This document shows, piece by piece, positions 40,530 to 50,106 of a DNA stretch of 64,000 bases (the first letter of the stretch is position 1; the number at the start of each line of letters is the position of its first letter). Origin of the DNA: Anaerolineales bacterium (lineage in GTDB: Bacteria; Chloroflexota; Anaerolineae; Anaerolineales; Villigracilaceae); assembly GCA_015075725.1 (NCBI GenBank), contig JABTTV010000001.1, positions 4,269,223 through 4,333,222 of the forward strand, read 5' to 3'. A model generated the notes under the pieces. That model was not told the origin of the DNA. It saw nothing but the letters and a program-made list of their open reading frames with translations, and did not search any database. The translations under genes and the position numbers were made by a program.

Positions 40530-41750
40530 ATGTCCATCGCAAACTTCCGCAATTTTCTCATCAGGTATTCCTGGCTCATCGTTTCATTATTTCTTTTGAC
40601 GGGCATCATCGGGACGTTTAACAAAAACAACGGCTCGACCAATTTATACGCCTACCAGGCAGAGGCGTTCCTGCGTGGCGATTTCGCCATCCAGGAGAAG
40701 CCGAATAAACTGCCCGGCGAAACGATCGATTATCACGGACGGATCTACATCCCTTTCCCGCCATTCCCCGCGGTCATTCTCACACCGTTTGTCGCCGTCT
40801 TCGGAAGAGGGGATCTGAAAATGTATTGGATCGCCTTCGTCATGGCAGCCCTCACCTGTCTGACACTTTATCGCATCCTCCTTAAATTCGAGCTGGATCG
40901 TCCGACCGCAGCCTGGGTACTCGCCGGTTTCGCTCTGGGAACGGGATACTGGCAGATATTCCGCGGAAGCGAATGGGTGTGGATGTTCGCGCAGATCACC
41001 GCCATGCTTTTCTTGCTGCTCGCCTTTTACGAATCAATGTGTAAAGGCAGGGGCTGGCTTGCGGGCCTTCTGCTGGGTGCGGCATTCCTTTCGCGCCAAT
41101 TGTCCATTTACATGGCACTTTTCATCGTCGTCCTCTTATGGAGGAACGAGGGAAAACAAAATCGGATCACGAACCTGGGCTGGTTTTTCGCCGCGCTTGG
41201 TTTCAGTATCGCGCTATATCTCGGTTTCAACTATTACAGATTCGGCACCTTTGGAAGCGGCTATGAACTGATGAACTACCAGGCATTTGGCGGACCCGGC
41301 AATTTCCTTGGCGAGCGGGTCAGTGAATTCGGGGTATTCGACCCTGTCTATTTTTTCTACAACGCCTACCACATGTTCATCCAAGGGTATCACGTCGAAT
41401 TCGGCGGAAAAACAATGCTTGAGGTTGTCGGGCTGAGCCGCTTCGGCGTATCCCTACTCGCAGCAAGTCCGTTCGTCATTGCGGCCTTCCGCGCGAGGAC
41501 GGATAAATGGATTCAATGGGGAGCCTGGATCAGTGTGCTCCTGACTCTACTAACAGCGTTGTTCTATCATAACAACGGTTACATCCAATACAACACCCAG
41601 CGCTTTTCGCTGGATTTTCTGCCGGTCTTGATCCTGCTCATCGCCTGGGGATTTAATAACTCAAGCAGCGACTTGAAATCTTACTGGAAAGGCATGATCG
41701 TCTATTCGATCTTTTTGAACGTTCTGACGAACCTCCTGCCTGTTTATTAA
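40530..41750 (+). CDS. Polytopic membrane protein, GT-C glycosyltransferase-like
   Basis: 406 aa, about ten transmembrane helices. A large first extracytoplasmic loop holds NLYAYQAEAFLRGDFAIQEKP and HGRIYIPFPPFPAVILTPF, which resembles the acidic/proline-rich loop of ArnT/PMT-like GT-C enzymes. The rest is hydrophobic helices. Such enzymes use lipid-linked sugars. The catalytic assignment is tentative; the short length and few acidic residues are unusual. TATACT near 40491 may be its -10. Confidence 0.6.
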   Translation: MSIANFRNFLIRYSWLIVSLFLLTGIIGTFNKNNGSTNLYAYQAEAFLRGDFAIQEKPNKLPGETIDYHGRIYIPFPPFPAVILTPFVAVFGRGDLKMYWIAFVMAALTCLTLYRILLKFELDRPTAAWVLAGFALGTGYWQIFRGSEWVWMFAQITAMLFLLLAFYESMCKGRGWLAGLLLGAAFLSRQLSIYMALFIVVLLWRNEGKQNRITNLGWFFAALGFSIALYLGFNYYRFGTFGSGYELMNYQAFGGPGNFLGERVSEFGVFDPVYFFYNAYHMFIQGYHVEFGGKTMLEVVGLSRFGVSLLAASPFVIAAFRARTDKWIQWGAWISVLLTLLTALFYHNNGYIQYNTQRFSLDFLPVLILLIAWGFNNSSSDLKSYWKGMIVYSIFLNVLTNLLPVY

Positions 41751-41774
41751 TTTAAAATCGAAAAGGACCCCACC

Positions 41775-42302
41775 ATGAGAATTACCCCTCCACCTCTTGA
41801 AGAATACGCTCCCTTCTATGCCGACTACGTTCAACGAGCCGCCGCACGCGGGGATGTCTCCACCTCCCTGTCGAATCAGCTCGATGAAATTCGGTCCACG
41901 CTGGGAGCGTTATCCGACTCTCAAGCGCGCTTCAAACCCGGACCCGCGGAATGGTCCATCAAAGAAGTCGTTTCTCATCTGATAGACGTCGAACGGGTTT
42001 TTTCTTATCGGTTCCTGCGCGTCTCGCGCAAGGATAAGACCCCCCTGCCCGGCTTCGAGCAGGATGATTTCGTACGAGAGTCCATGGCAGACGAACTTCC
42101 ATTTGCGAGCCTGCTCGATGAATTCGAATCCGTCCGCCATGCCACCATCCGTATGGTTCAAAATACGAAAGACTCCGCCTTTGCCGAAGTCGGAAGCGCA
42201 AGCGGCGCGCCGATCAGCGCCCGCGCGTTGGCTTATATGATCGTCGGTCATGTGGACCATCACATGGCGAGCTTGCGCGAAAAATATCTTCCGGCTGCTT
42301 AA
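41775..42302 (+). CDS. DinB-superfamily protein
   Basis: 175 aa, four-helix bundle. FKPGPAEWSIKEVVSHLIDVERVF gives the first metal-ligand His, and the C-terminal ALAYMIVGHVDHHMASLREKY gives the HxxxH-type second and third. These are the DinB/YfiT metal-site motifs. Family members include thiol S-transferases and metal-dependent hydrolases; the specific role is unknown. AAAAGGACCCC is upstream of the ATG. Next gene 21 bp downstream. Confidence 0.88.
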   Translation: MRITPPPLEEYAPFYADYVQRAAARGDVSTSLSNQLDEIRSTLGALSDSQARFKPGPAEWSIKEVVSHLIDVERVFSYRFLRVSRKDKTPLPGFEQDDFVRESMADELPFASLLDEFESVRHATIRMVQNTKDSAFAEVGSASGAPISARALAYMIVGHVDHHMASLREKYLPAA

Positions 42303-42322
42303 CACAAGGAAAGAATAGGATC

Positions 42323-44410
42323 ATGAGCAAAACAAGAAACGCGCCATCCGCCCCGAAACGCCGCCATGAAATGACCCAGCACGGCGTCACCCGCATCGAC
42401 GATTACTACTGGATGCGTGACAGGAACGATCCGGAGACGATGAAATATCTCCGCGCCGAGAGTGATTACCTCGAAGAGGTGATGGGACATACGAAATCCC
42501 TGCAGGAGCGGCTCTTCTCCGAGATGAAGGGCAGGATTCAGGAAACGGACTCAACCGTCCCGGAGAAGCGAGGCGAATATTTCCATTATGAAAGGCATGA
42601 AGAGGGGAAGCAATATCCCATCTTTTGCCGCCGATACAAATCGCTCGACGCGGACGAGGAAATATTGCTCGACCAAAATCAACTGGCGGAGGGAAAAGCG
42701 TTCTGCGGAATCAGCGGGTTCGAGACCAGTCCAGACGGGACGAAACTTGCCTACGTGGCGGATTTCGAGGGCAGCGAGGTTTTTACGCTTTATATCAAAG
42801 ACCTTCTCAGCGGGGAATATTTCCCTGAAACGATCGGCAACGTGTCCGGCAGCGCATACGAGCGTTTCGGCGTGGAATGGGCGAACGATAACAAGACCGT
42901 CTTTTACATTACATTGGATGAGACGCTGCGCCCCGATAAATTATTCCGTCACATCATCGGCACCGACCCCAAAGACGATATGATGATCCTGCATGAAGCG
43001 GACGAGACGTTTCATTTGTACGTCCACAGGACACGCGACCGCGCTTTGATAATGACCTACCATTACAGCACGGATACCCGCGAGATCCGTTTTTTGGATG
43101 CGAACGATCCGACCGGCGGATTTCGCATCTTGCAGCCGCGTATAGAAGGATTGGATTACAACGCGGCGCATCACATGGGCAGATTTTTCATCGTCCATAA
43201 CGACGGCGCGAAGAATTTCAAAGTCAGCGTGACGTCCGCTGTTGCACCGAACAAGGAGAATTGGAAAGAGATCATTCCCCACCGCGAGGATGTGTTGGTG
43301 GATTACCTCGATACGTTCGAGAATCATCTGGTCGTCTATGAACGCAAAGGCGGTTTGAGGCAAATACGTATCAGCGACGCTGACGGAATAAGCAATGTCC
43401 GGTATGTAAAATTCCCCGAACCGTCGTATAACGCGCATCCTGAAGGAAATCCGGAATTCAAGATAAACCTTTTGCGTCTGAAATATTCCTCTCTCATCAC
43501 ACCCAATACGACCGTCGACGTTCACATGGACACAGGCGAATGGGAGATTAAAAAGGTGGATGAGGTCAGAGGTTTCGACAAAACCAATTACCAATTGGAG
43601 CGCATCCATGCGATAGCGGCGGACGGGACGAAGGTGCCGGTCACGATTGCCTATCGGAAGGATTTACAAAAGAAAGACGGGGCCAATCCCGCGTTGATGT
43701 ACGGTTACGGCTCTTACGGCGCGACGATTGACCCGTACTTCGACTCGAACCGATTCAGCCTGATCGACCGGGGATTTGTCTATGCCGTCGCGCACATCCG
43801 CGGCGGTTATGATATGGGGCGCGACTGGTACGAACAAGGCAGGATGGAACATAAGCGCAATACGTTCACCGACTTCATCGCCTGCGCCGAACATTTGGTT
43901 CAAGAAGGATACGTCGCGAAAGATAAACTCGCCATCCAGGGTGCTTCGGCGGGCGGGCTGCTCGTCGGCGCGTGCATGACCATGCGCCCGGACTTGTTCA
44001 AAGTCGTCATCGCAAAGGTCCCTTTCGTGGATGTGGTCACGACCATGAACGACCCATCCATACCGCTCACCACGCAGGAATACGACCAATGGGGAAACCC
44101 GGAAGATAAGATGATGTTCGAATATATGCTTTCGTATTCACCCTACGACAATTTGACAGCGACGGACTACCCAAACCTGCTCATCACTACAGGCTTGAAC
44201 GATCCGCGCGTGGCGTTCTGGGAACCGGCGAAGTTCATGGCGAAATTGCGAGAACTCAAGACCGACGATAATCTCGCGGTCTTCTATGTCAATTACAACT
44301 CCGGTCACGCCGGGGCAAGCGGCCGGTTCGACTACATCAGGGAAATTGCGCTGGATTACGCATTTCTACTCGACCGGTTTAACCTGGAAAGACCGAAAAA
44401 GCCTGATTGA
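42323..44410 (+). CDS. Oligopeptidase B (prolyl oligopeptidase family S9A)
   Basis: 695 aa. N-terminal beta-propeller (about 70-410) and C-terminal alpha/beta-hydrolase. The catalytic triad is recognisable: Ser542 in IQGASAGGLLVGA, Asp627 in TGLNDPRVAFWEP, and His662 in NSGHAGASGRF. GYGSYGATIDPYF and AHIRGGYDMGRDWYEQGR are typical of the oligopeptidase B subgroup, which cleaves after basic residues in short peptides. No signal peptide, so cytosolic. GGAAAGAATAGGATC precedes the ATG. Length matches PtrB enzymes. Confidence 0.93.
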   Translation: MSKTRNAPSAPKRRHEMTQHGVTRIDDYYWMRDRNDPETMKYLRAESDYLEEVMGHTKSLQERLFSEMKGRIQETDSTVPEKRGEYFHYERHEEGKQYPIFCRRYKSLDADEEILLDQNQLAEGKAFCGISGFETSPDGTKLAYVADFEGSEVFTLYIKDLLSGEYFPETIGNVSGSAYERFGVEWANDNKTVFYITLDETLRPDKLFRHIIGTDPKDDMMILHEADETFHLYVHRTRDRALIMTYHYSTDTREIRFLDANDPTGGFRILQPRIEGLDYNAAHHMGRFFIVHNDGAKNFKVSVTSAVAPNKENWKEIIPHREDVLVDYLDTFENHLVVYERKGGLRQIRISDADGISNVRYVKFPEPSYNAHPEGNPEFKINLLRLKYSSLITPNTTVDVHMDTGEWEIKKVDEVRGFDKTNYQLERIHAIAADGTKVPVTIAYRKDLQKKDGANPALMYGYGSYGATIDPYFDSNRFSLIDRGFVYAVAHIRGGYDMGRDWYEQGRMEHKRNTFTDFIACAEHLVQEGYVAKDKLAIQGASAGGLLVGACMTMRPDLFKVVIAKVPFVDVVTTMNDPSIPLTTQEYDQWGNPEDKMMFEYMLSYSPYDNLTATDYPNLLITTGLNDPRVAFWEPAKFMAKLRELKTDDNLAVFYVNYNSGHAGASGRFDYIREIALDYAFLLDRFNLERPKKPD

Positions 44411-44475
44411 TAAATATCTTCAAACGAAATAAAATTCAACTGATGCGATAATCCTTTAGAAGTAAGGAGAGAAGA

Positions 44476-44736
44476 ATGGAAAGGTTTTTGATCGAATCGC
44501 CTCATGCGGTCGAGGCTTGTGAACAGGTCATCCGTGACATCCACGCCGCCGGGTATTTGCACCACTTCGAATGGGGCTGCAAGGATAACGACCACACCGG
44601 TTGGGCCATCGTGGAGGCGGAAACCCATGAAGATGCGCGCCAGATCGTTCCCTGGTATTTGCGCGACAAGGCGCGGATCGTACGGCTTGTGAAATTCAGG
44701 AGCGCAAAGGAAGACACCCATCATCGCAGCGGTTAA
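44476..44736 (+). CDS. Small conserved-type hypothetical protein
   Basis: 86 aa, MERFLIESPHAVEACEQVIRDIHAAG...HFEWGCKDNDHTGWAIVEAETHEDARQIVPWYLR. It looks like a ferredoxin-like fold of the small ABM or muconolactone-isomerase type, with several His/Cys that might bind metal, but I cannot assign a family. AAGGAGAGAAG precedes the ATG. A strong terminator follows 8 bp after its stop. Confidence 0.7.
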   Translation: MERFLIESPHAVEACEQVIRDIHAAGYLHHFEWGCKDNDHTGWAIVEAETHEDARQIVPWYLRDKARIVRLVKFRSAKEDTHHRSG

Positions 44737-44744
44737 TAAAGAAA

Positions 44745-44775
44745 AACTCCCGGGTTTCTCTTGAGCCCGGGAGTT
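44745..44775. terminator. Bidirectional terminator before the citrate synthase 3' end
   Basis: AACTCCCGGG (44745-44754) and CCCGGGAGTT (44766-44775): a perfect 10-bp GC-rich stem with an 11-nt loop between convergent genes. The AAAGAAAA on the left gives the reverse-strand transcript a U-rich tail. Confidence 0.8.
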
Positions 44776-44786
44776 GTCGAATTGAT

Positions 44787-46106
44787 TTACAAAGGTTGCA
44801 GGGATTTTGCAACCGCCTCTTCCAGCATCTTCGTCGTCACCGACTTGGGACGCTCGATGGGCATGCTTAGCGCGCGCGACCAGACGTAGTTGGCGGTCAC
44901 GCCGAGAGCACGGCCGACGCCGAATAACACGGTGTAAAAATCGAATTCGCGGACACCGTAATAATATTGAAGCGTCCCGCTGATCGCGTCCACGTTCGGT
45001 GCGGGGTTCTTCGCCTTGCCCTGTTCCTTGAGCACGGTCGGCACCACATCAAATACCATATCCGCGAGGCGGACGAGATCGTCGTGCGGAAAGCGAGCCT
45101 TGGCGAATTCCATCTGCGCAGTGAAGCGGGGATCGGGCACGCGCAGAACGGCATGACCGTATCCCGGAATGACCTTGCCGCTGTTCAGCGTATCCCATGC
45201 AAACTTATACAAGTCGTCGCGCGAAGGCACGCCGTCGAACCGCTTGATCACTTCGAGAAGCCAGGCAAGACATTCCTGGTTGGCAAGCCCGTGAAGCGGA
45301 CCGGCGAGTCCGCTCAGACCGGCGGAATAGGCGAAATAGATGTCTGAGAGTGATGATCCGACAAGATGGGTGGAATGAGCCGATACGTTCCCTGATTCAT
45401 GATCGGAATGCAGGATAAAGTAAAGGCGCGAAAGATCCGCATAACCCTTTTTATCCGAGATCTTCATCATGCGCGCGAAATTTGCGCCGTAATCCAACTT
45501 GGCGTTATAACCCGGTTTCTTCTTCTCGCCGAAATATTTGTAGCGGTAGATGAATGCCGCGATCACCGGGATCTTGGCAGTCAGATCAAGGCTGTCTTCC
45601 AGCGCGGGTTCCCAATATTCGTCCTTCTTCATGCCTTCCCTGTATTTTCTTGCAAAGGCAGAGTTGCGCTCCAGAGACATGACCGCCAGATTCAAAAGGA
45701 TCATGGGGTGCGCATCCTTGGGCATGGTCTTCAGCATCTTGTAGACGTAGTCGGGAATTTCAGCACGTTTATCCCATTCGTCTTCGACGGCCATCGCCTC
45801 TTCCATGGTGGGGATTTCGCCGACCATCAAAAGATAATACAAACCGCCCACGAGCGGAACCTTCGCGCTGCGCGGTTTGGGAAGTTTCTTCAACACTTCA
45901 GGGATGGACAATCCGCGAAAGCGGATGCCTTCGTTGGAATCGACATAAGAGACATCTGTAAGCAGGGATTTGATATCGCGCATCCCGCCGACGATCTGCC
46001 CGACCGTGACCTTGTCGACCACGACTTCGGCGTGGTCCTTGGCAAGGGATTTAATTCGTTCCCGCCATGCGGGAAGTTGTGCGGCGATCTTTTCATATAG
46101 AATCAT
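44787..46106 (-). CDS. gltA: Citrate synthase (long, mitochondrial-type)
   Basis: 439 aa. Condenses acetyl-CoA with oxaloacetate. The active-site His residues are in ILHSDHESGNVSAHSTHLVG (His236 region) and GPLHGLANQECLAW (His272), and the Asp in NVDAISGTLQYYYG. The length and internal sequence resemble the type I (mitochondrial-like) enzyme rather than the shorter type. CCAGGAGCCAGTC precedes the ATG. Downstream of mdh on the same strand with 89 bp between, so the two TCA enzymes are probably co-transcribed and end at the terminator at 44745-44775. Confidence 0.93.
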   Translation of the reverse strand: MILYEKIAAQLPAWRERIKSLAKDHAEVVVDKVTVGQIVGGMRDIKSLLTDVSYVDSNEGIRFRGLSIPEVLKKLPKPRSAKVPLVGGLYYLLMVGEIPTMEEAMAVEDEWDKRAEIPDYVYKMLKTMPKDAHPMILLNLAVMSLERNSAFARKYREGMKKDEYWEPALEDSLDLTAKIPVIAAFIYRYKYFGEKKKPGYNAKLDYGANFARMMKISDKKGYADLSRLYFILHSDHESGNVSAHSTHLVGSSLSDIYFAYSAGLSGLAGPLHGLANQECLAWLLEVIKRFDGVPSRDDLYKFAWDTLNSGKVIPGYGHAVLRVPDPRFTAQMEFAKARFPHDDLVRLADMVFDVVPTVLKEQGKAKNPAPNVDAISGTLQYYYGVREFDFYTVLFGVGRALGVTANYVWSRALSMPIERPKSVTTKMLEEAVAKSLQPL

Positions 46107-46195
46107 GACTGGCTCCTGGAAAATTTATGGGAAGCGCGATCCGTAACTGTTGACCCTTATCACCCGCCTGCCAATTACGGATGGCACATCAGGCA

Positions 46196-47131
46196 CTACA
46201 GGCTGACAACGCTCTTCAACGCTTCGTGCGACTCCTTCACTGAAGCCGCGGACTTCTCGAACATCGCTTTTTCTTCGGCGTCGAATTTGTATTCGATGAT
46301 GCGCTCCATTCCTTTTGCCCCAAGCATTACTGGGACGCCGAAATACATATCCTTCAAGCCGTATTCGCCGTTCATGTAAGTGGCGCACGGCACGATCAAC
46401 TTCTTGTCCTTCAGGATCGCCTCCGCCATTTGCACACAGGCAAGCGAGGGAGCATAATAGGCGGAACCGGTCTTCAATAGATTCACGATCTCGCCGCCGC
46501 CCTTGCGCGTGCGTTCCACGATGGCGGCAAGTTTATCGGCGGGAAGATATTCCTTTAAGGGGATGCCCGCAATATTGGAATGCCGTGTCAGCGGGACCAT
46601 TTCATCGCCGTGGCCGCCCAGCACATAGCACTGGACATTTTCAACAGATACATTGGCTTCCATGGCAACGAAAGCGCGCATACGAGCGGAGTCCAAAATG
46701 CCCGCCTGGCCGATGACCCGTTCGCGCGGCAGGCCGGTCACTTTCATGGTGAGGTATGCCATCGTGTCGAGCGGGTTGGTCAACACAATGAAGATCGCAT
46801 TCGGCGAATGTTTCAGGGTTTCCCTGGCGGCATTGCCCACGATCTCGGCATTCGTCTTCAACAAATCCTCGCGGCTCATGCCGGGTTTGCGGGCTATTCC
46901 AGCGGTGATAATGACAATGTCCGATTTTTTGGTGTCTTCGTAATTGTTCGTCCCCATCACATGCGTATCCTTACCTATAATGGGCATGGCTTCGAGCATA
47001 TCGAGGCTCTTGCCCTGCGGCATGCCTTCCACTACATCGAGCAGAACCACATCCGCAAGTTCGCGCTCGGCAATCCAATGCGCAGCGGTTGCGCCGGTGT
47101 TGCCCGCGCCAACAATTGAGATTTTTTTCAT
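46196..47131 (-). CDS. mdh: Malate dehydrogenase
   Basis: 311 aa, LDH-like type. NAD-binding KKISIVGAGNTGATAAH with GAGNTG at 8-13; substrate loop ITAGIARKPGMSREDLL; IVLTNPLDTMAYL; catalytic His in YVLGGHGDEMVPL. Reduces oxaloacetate to malate or the reverse with NAD(H). GGAGGAACG lies just before the ATG at 47131; the upstream frame to 47212 is not conserved in type. First gene of the mdh-gltA unit. Confidence 0.95.
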   Translation of the reverse strand: MKKISIVGAGNTGATAAHWIAERELADVVLLDVVEGMPQGKSLDMLEAMPIIGKDTHVMGTNNYEDTKKSDIVIITAGIARKPGMSREDLLKTNAEIVGNAARETLKHSPNAIFIVLTNPLDTMAYLTMKVTGLPRERVIGQAGILDSARMRAFVAMEANVSVENVQCYVLGGHGDEMVPLTRHSNIAGIPLKEYLPADKLAAIVERTRKGGGEIVNLLKTGSAYYAPSLACVQMAEAILKDKKLIVPCATYMNGEYGLKDMYFGVPVMLGAKGMERIIEYKFDAEEKAMFEKSAASVKESHEALKSVVSL

Positions 47132-47230
47132 CGTTCCTCCATTTGGGATCGGCGTGTAAAGCCGTAAATTTTCACCTATTCTATCCGAAACCATTCCATG
47201 CCAAAAGTACAAAATGTCACTTTTTTAGTC

Positions 47231-47260
47231 AAAAAACAGACCCGTCGATGACGAGTCTGT
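47231..47260 (-). terminator. Terminator of trxB
   Basis: ACAGACCCGTC/GACGAGTCTGT (47236-47260), a stem with one mismatch and a 3-nt loop. On the reverse strand it is followed by TTTTTTGAC, a proper U-run. It lies about 90 bp downstream of the trxB stop. Confidence 0.75.
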
Positions 47261-47350
47261 TGGTGGGAAAAGTATGAAAGTTGGATTCTGGGTCTCGGAC
47301 GGGATCAACCATCCCGTAGGATGAGGCGATGAACTTCATCCGCTTCTTTC

Positions 47351-48298
47351 TTAACCGTGAACAGATTCGGCTTCCTGCGACTCGAGATAACGCGTCGCTT
47401 GGATCGCCGCCGCCGCGCCCATCCCCGCCGAGGTGACCACCTGCCGAAAGTGCGGGTCTGCCGCCTCGCCCGCCGCGTACACGCCGGGGATGTTGGTTTC
47501 CATTTTATCGTTGACCTTGATGTAGCCGAGGTCGCTCATTTCGAGCTTGCCCTGGAACATTTGCGTGTTGGGCGTATGACCGATGAAGATGAATAACCCG
47601 TCTGTTTCAAATCTGCTTTCTTCGCCGGTGACAACGTTCTTGAGTTTGAGGGCGGTGAGTTTATCGGTACCGAGCGCTTCCGTGATGACTGTGTTCATGA
47701 TGAAGTTCATTTTTGGATGCTCCTTGGCGCGCTTTTGCAGGATCGCCCCCGCGCGGTATTCATCCCGCCGGTGAATGAGCGTGACCGAGGAAGCATAACG
47801 GGTGATGAAGAGCCCTTCTTCGAACGCGCTATCGCCTCCGCCCACGACAACGACTTTTTTATCCTTGAAGAACCAGCCATCGCAGGTGGCGCAATAGGAT
47901 ACGCCCCGTCCGGTCAATTCCACCTCACCAGGAACATTGAGATGCACAGGGCTCGCGCCGGTGGTGATGATTATGGATTCGGCAAAGTACTCGCCGCTGT
48001 CTGTAGTGACTTTATACGGCCGCTGGGAAAAATCCACTTCGTGCGCCATGTCGAATTCAACCCTTGCCCCAAAATGTTCCGCCTGTTTCTGGAAGAGTTC
48101 GCCTAGCTGCGCTCCGCCCACCCCTTCCGGAAACCCGGGATAGTTTTCGATCGTATGGGTCAATGCCGCCTGGCCGCCCAATTGCATCCCGGTGAGGACG
48201 ACCGGGGCAAGTTCCGCCCGCGCGGCGTACAACGCCGCTGAAAGCCCCGCCGGTCCCGCCCCCAGGATCAAAACTTTTACATGTCTGTTATCCGTCAT
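47351..48298 (-). CDS. trxB: Thioredoxin reductase
   Basis: 315 aa, flavoprotein. FAD motif LILGAGPAGLSAALYAARA at 10-28, redox-active CATC at 136-139 (SYCATCDGWFF), NADPH motif VVVVGGGDSAFEEGLF, and GVYAAGEAADPHFRQVVTSAGMGAAAA at the C-terminus. Reduces thioredoxin with NADPH in the cytosol. The terminal part (ATRYLESQEAESVHG) is short, as in ordinary low-molecular-weight TrxR. Weak AGG before the ATG. Divergent from the sulfurtransferase gene across a 301-bp regulatory region. Confidence 0.93.
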   Translation of the reverse strand: MTDNRHVKVLILGAGPAGLSAALYAARAELAPVVLTGMQLGGQAALTHTIENYPGFPEGVGGAQLGELFQKQAEHFGARVEFDMAHEVDFSQRPYKVTTDSGEYFAESIIITTGASPVHLNVPGEVELTGRGVSYCATCDGWFFKDKKVVVVGGGDSAFEEGLFITRYASSVTLIHRRDEYRAGAILQKRAKEHPKMNFIMNTVITEALGTDKLTALKLKNVVTGEESRFETDGLFIFIGHTPNTQMFQGKLEMSDLGYIKVNDKMETNIPGVYAAGEAADPHFRQVVTSAGMGAAAAIQATRYLESQEAESVHG

Positions 48299-48511
48299 TT
48301 TTTACCTGTTAGATTTTCACAAAACATTGCGAAGTAATTTGGTCCTAGCAAACACCAATTACGCGCAAACAGTCTGATTTTGAATACAGCCACTCTTGAG
48401 ACGAGGGCAAATCGCCTTCTATTACCGCCCGGATTGTATCAGATGCTTACAGGGGTGAAAAGTTACAGGGTATCGACAGGAGTTGAGCCATTAATAAATC
48501 TCCAACGCAAC

Positions 48512-48575
48512 CTCCGCAGTCTCCACAATCTCTGGCTGGAACATCCATAATTTCTCCACATTGGATTGCTATAGT
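48512..48575 (+). promoter_or_regulatory. Shared promoter element with CTCCACAATC repeats (site 1)
   Basis: CTCCACAATC at 48521, ATCCATAATT at 48542 and CTCCACATTG at 48554, and CTCCGCAGTC at 48512, precede TATAGT (48570-48575). About 53 bp align with the region 56470-56524 upstream of an unrelated gene. The 21-bp and 12-bp spacings approximate multiples of a helical turn, as for direct-repeat sites of OmpR/PhoB-type regulators. The rest of the 48299-48599 intergenic region shows nothing else I can name. Confidence 0.55.
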
Positions 48576-48599
48576 GCGGCACATAAAGGAGAAAAACAC

Positions 48600-49421
48600 A
48601 TGGAGCGCAAGGATATTTTGATCGAAGCAGACGAACTGCTGAAAAAGACCGGCGATAAGAATCTCCGCATCTTCGATGCCACCATCACAGACGATGTGTA
48701 CTTGCAGCGGCACATCCCCGGCGCGGTTTATTTCGACCACGAGCGATTTTCGGATCCGGATAGTCCGCATACCTGCACGATCCTGTCCGAAGCGCGGCTC
48801 GTGGATGCGATCGGCAAGGCGGGCATCTCCAATGATTCGGAAGTGGTGGTGTATGCCTGTGGGATGATCCCTTATGCGATGCGAGCCTGGTGGGTCTTGC
48901 GGTATGCAGGGCATAACAATGTCCGCGTTCTCAACGGCGGATTGACCGGGTGGATAAAAGCTGGGGGCGGCACCGAGCAGACGCCCAATCAGTATGAGCC
49001 GTCGGTTTTTGTGGGTTCGATCCGGCAAGGGATGTTCGCCGATAAAGAGGAGGTCGCAGCATCCATCGATGACGGGAAAATCGCCATAGTGAATGTTCTT
49101 CCACCGATCAGTTATGAAGGCGCGCGCATCCCCGGCTCGGTCAATCTCTCCTGCATGGATTTGATGGAGGGGGATTTTACTCAAGGCATGGATTATCTTC
49201 AGCCGGTCGATCAGATTGCGGCTCGAATCGCGGAAACGGCAAAATACGACCGCATCATCACCTACTGCGGCGGCGGGATCGCGGCGGCGGTAAATGCTGC
49301 GGCGCACCTGATGACGGGGCACAAAAATGTTGCCGTGTACGACGGCTCCCTTTACGAATGGCTTGCCGAAGGAATGCCCGTCGAAGGGAATGGGAATTGG
49401 GAAATTTGGAAGATGCAATAG
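48600..49421 (+). CDS. Sulfurtransferase (thiosulfate/3-mercaptopyruvate type)
   Basis: 273 aa, two rhodanese domains. The first is inactive-type (VVVYACGMIPYAMRAWWVLRYAGHNNVRVLNGGLTGW). The second has the active-site Cys in IITYCGGGIAAAVNAAAHLM. HIPGAVYFDHERFSDPDS and ARIPGSVNLSCMDLM are the standard entry motifs. Transfers sulfane sulfur to cyanide or thiol acceptors; the loop CGGGIAA does not clearly decide between thiosulfate and mercaptopyruvate. AAAGGAG precedes the ATG at 48600. Divergent from trxB, which may be functionally relevant. Confidence 0.88.
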   Translation: MERKDILIEADELLKKTGDKNLRIFDATITDDVYLQRHIPGAVYFDHERFSDPDSPHTCTILSEARLVDAIGKAGISNDSEVVVYACGMIPYAMRAWWVLRYAGHNNVRVLNGGLTGWIKAGGGTEQTPNQYEPSVFVGSIRQGMFADKEEVAASIDDGKIAIVNVLPPISYEGARIPGSVNLSCMDLMEGDFTQGMDYLQPVDQIAARIAETAKYDRIITYCGGGIAAAVNAAAHLMTGHKNVAVYDGSLYEWLAEGMPVEGNGNWEIWKMQ

Positions 49422-49453
49422 ACCAACTTGATTCTTCACGGGAGATCGAAACC

Positions 49454-49996
49454 ATGAATAACCAAACAACCTCACAGCAGACCTCTGCAAGGGTCGCCGG
49501 ATTCACATTTCTTTTCTACATTGCAGCCGGGATTTCCAGCCTCTCGCTTGGCGGCGAAGCGCAGGGAGTCGAATTGTTGTACTTCCTGCAATCGCTCTCG
49601 GCTTTTGTGCTGGGTGTGACTCTTTATGAGATTACACGCGGACAGGGACCCGTCCTCGCATTGCTGGCACTGACCTGCCGCATCGCGGAAGGTATTGGGT
49701 CTGGCGAAAGTGAAATCTTTTTTGCATTGGGCAGTCTTTTCTTTTGCTGGCTCCTCTTGCGCGGACGGTTGATCCCCGCCTGGATGGCGTGGCTGGGTGT
49801 CATTGCATCGGCTTTGTTGACAGTGACCCTGCCGTTGCAACTCGTGGGAGTATTGGCAGGCACGGGCTGGGCTTCATCGATCACGTGGATACTCTGGCTG
49901 CCGATGCTGGTCTTCGAGGTGGCAGTTGCCTTTTGGATGCTGGTCAAGGGGGTTTCTACGGGGCAGGGTCCTACAATGATGCAATCCACACCTTAA
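49454..49996 (+). CDS. DUF4386-like membrane protein (paralogue 1)
   Basis: 180 aa, about five transmembrane helices. ARVAGFTFLFYIAAGISSLSL at the start and LIPAWMAWLGVIASALLTVT plus LPMLVFEVAVAFWMLVKGV at the end follow the DUF4386 pattern, but with a shorter middle than paralogue 2. Function unknown. GGGAGATCGAAACC precedes the ATG at 49454. First of three tandem paralogues. Confidence 0.75.
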   Translation: MNNQTTSQQTSARVAGFTFLFYIAAGISSLSLGGEAQGVELLYFLQSLSAFVLGVTLYEITRGQGPVLALLALTCRIAEGIGSGESEIFFALGSLFFCWLLLRGRLIPAWMAWLGVIASALLTVTLPLQLVGVLAGTGWASSITWILWLPMLVFEVAVAFWMLVKGVSTGQGPTMMQSTP

Positions 49997-50106
49997 ATCA
50001 AAGTCGGCGAAAGCAACCATTAATACCAAATGTGTACGCTGAATATTTCTTCGACAATCCTAACCAGGGTTTCCGAAATCCTCAATAAGTGCCCAGAGAA
50101 AATGAA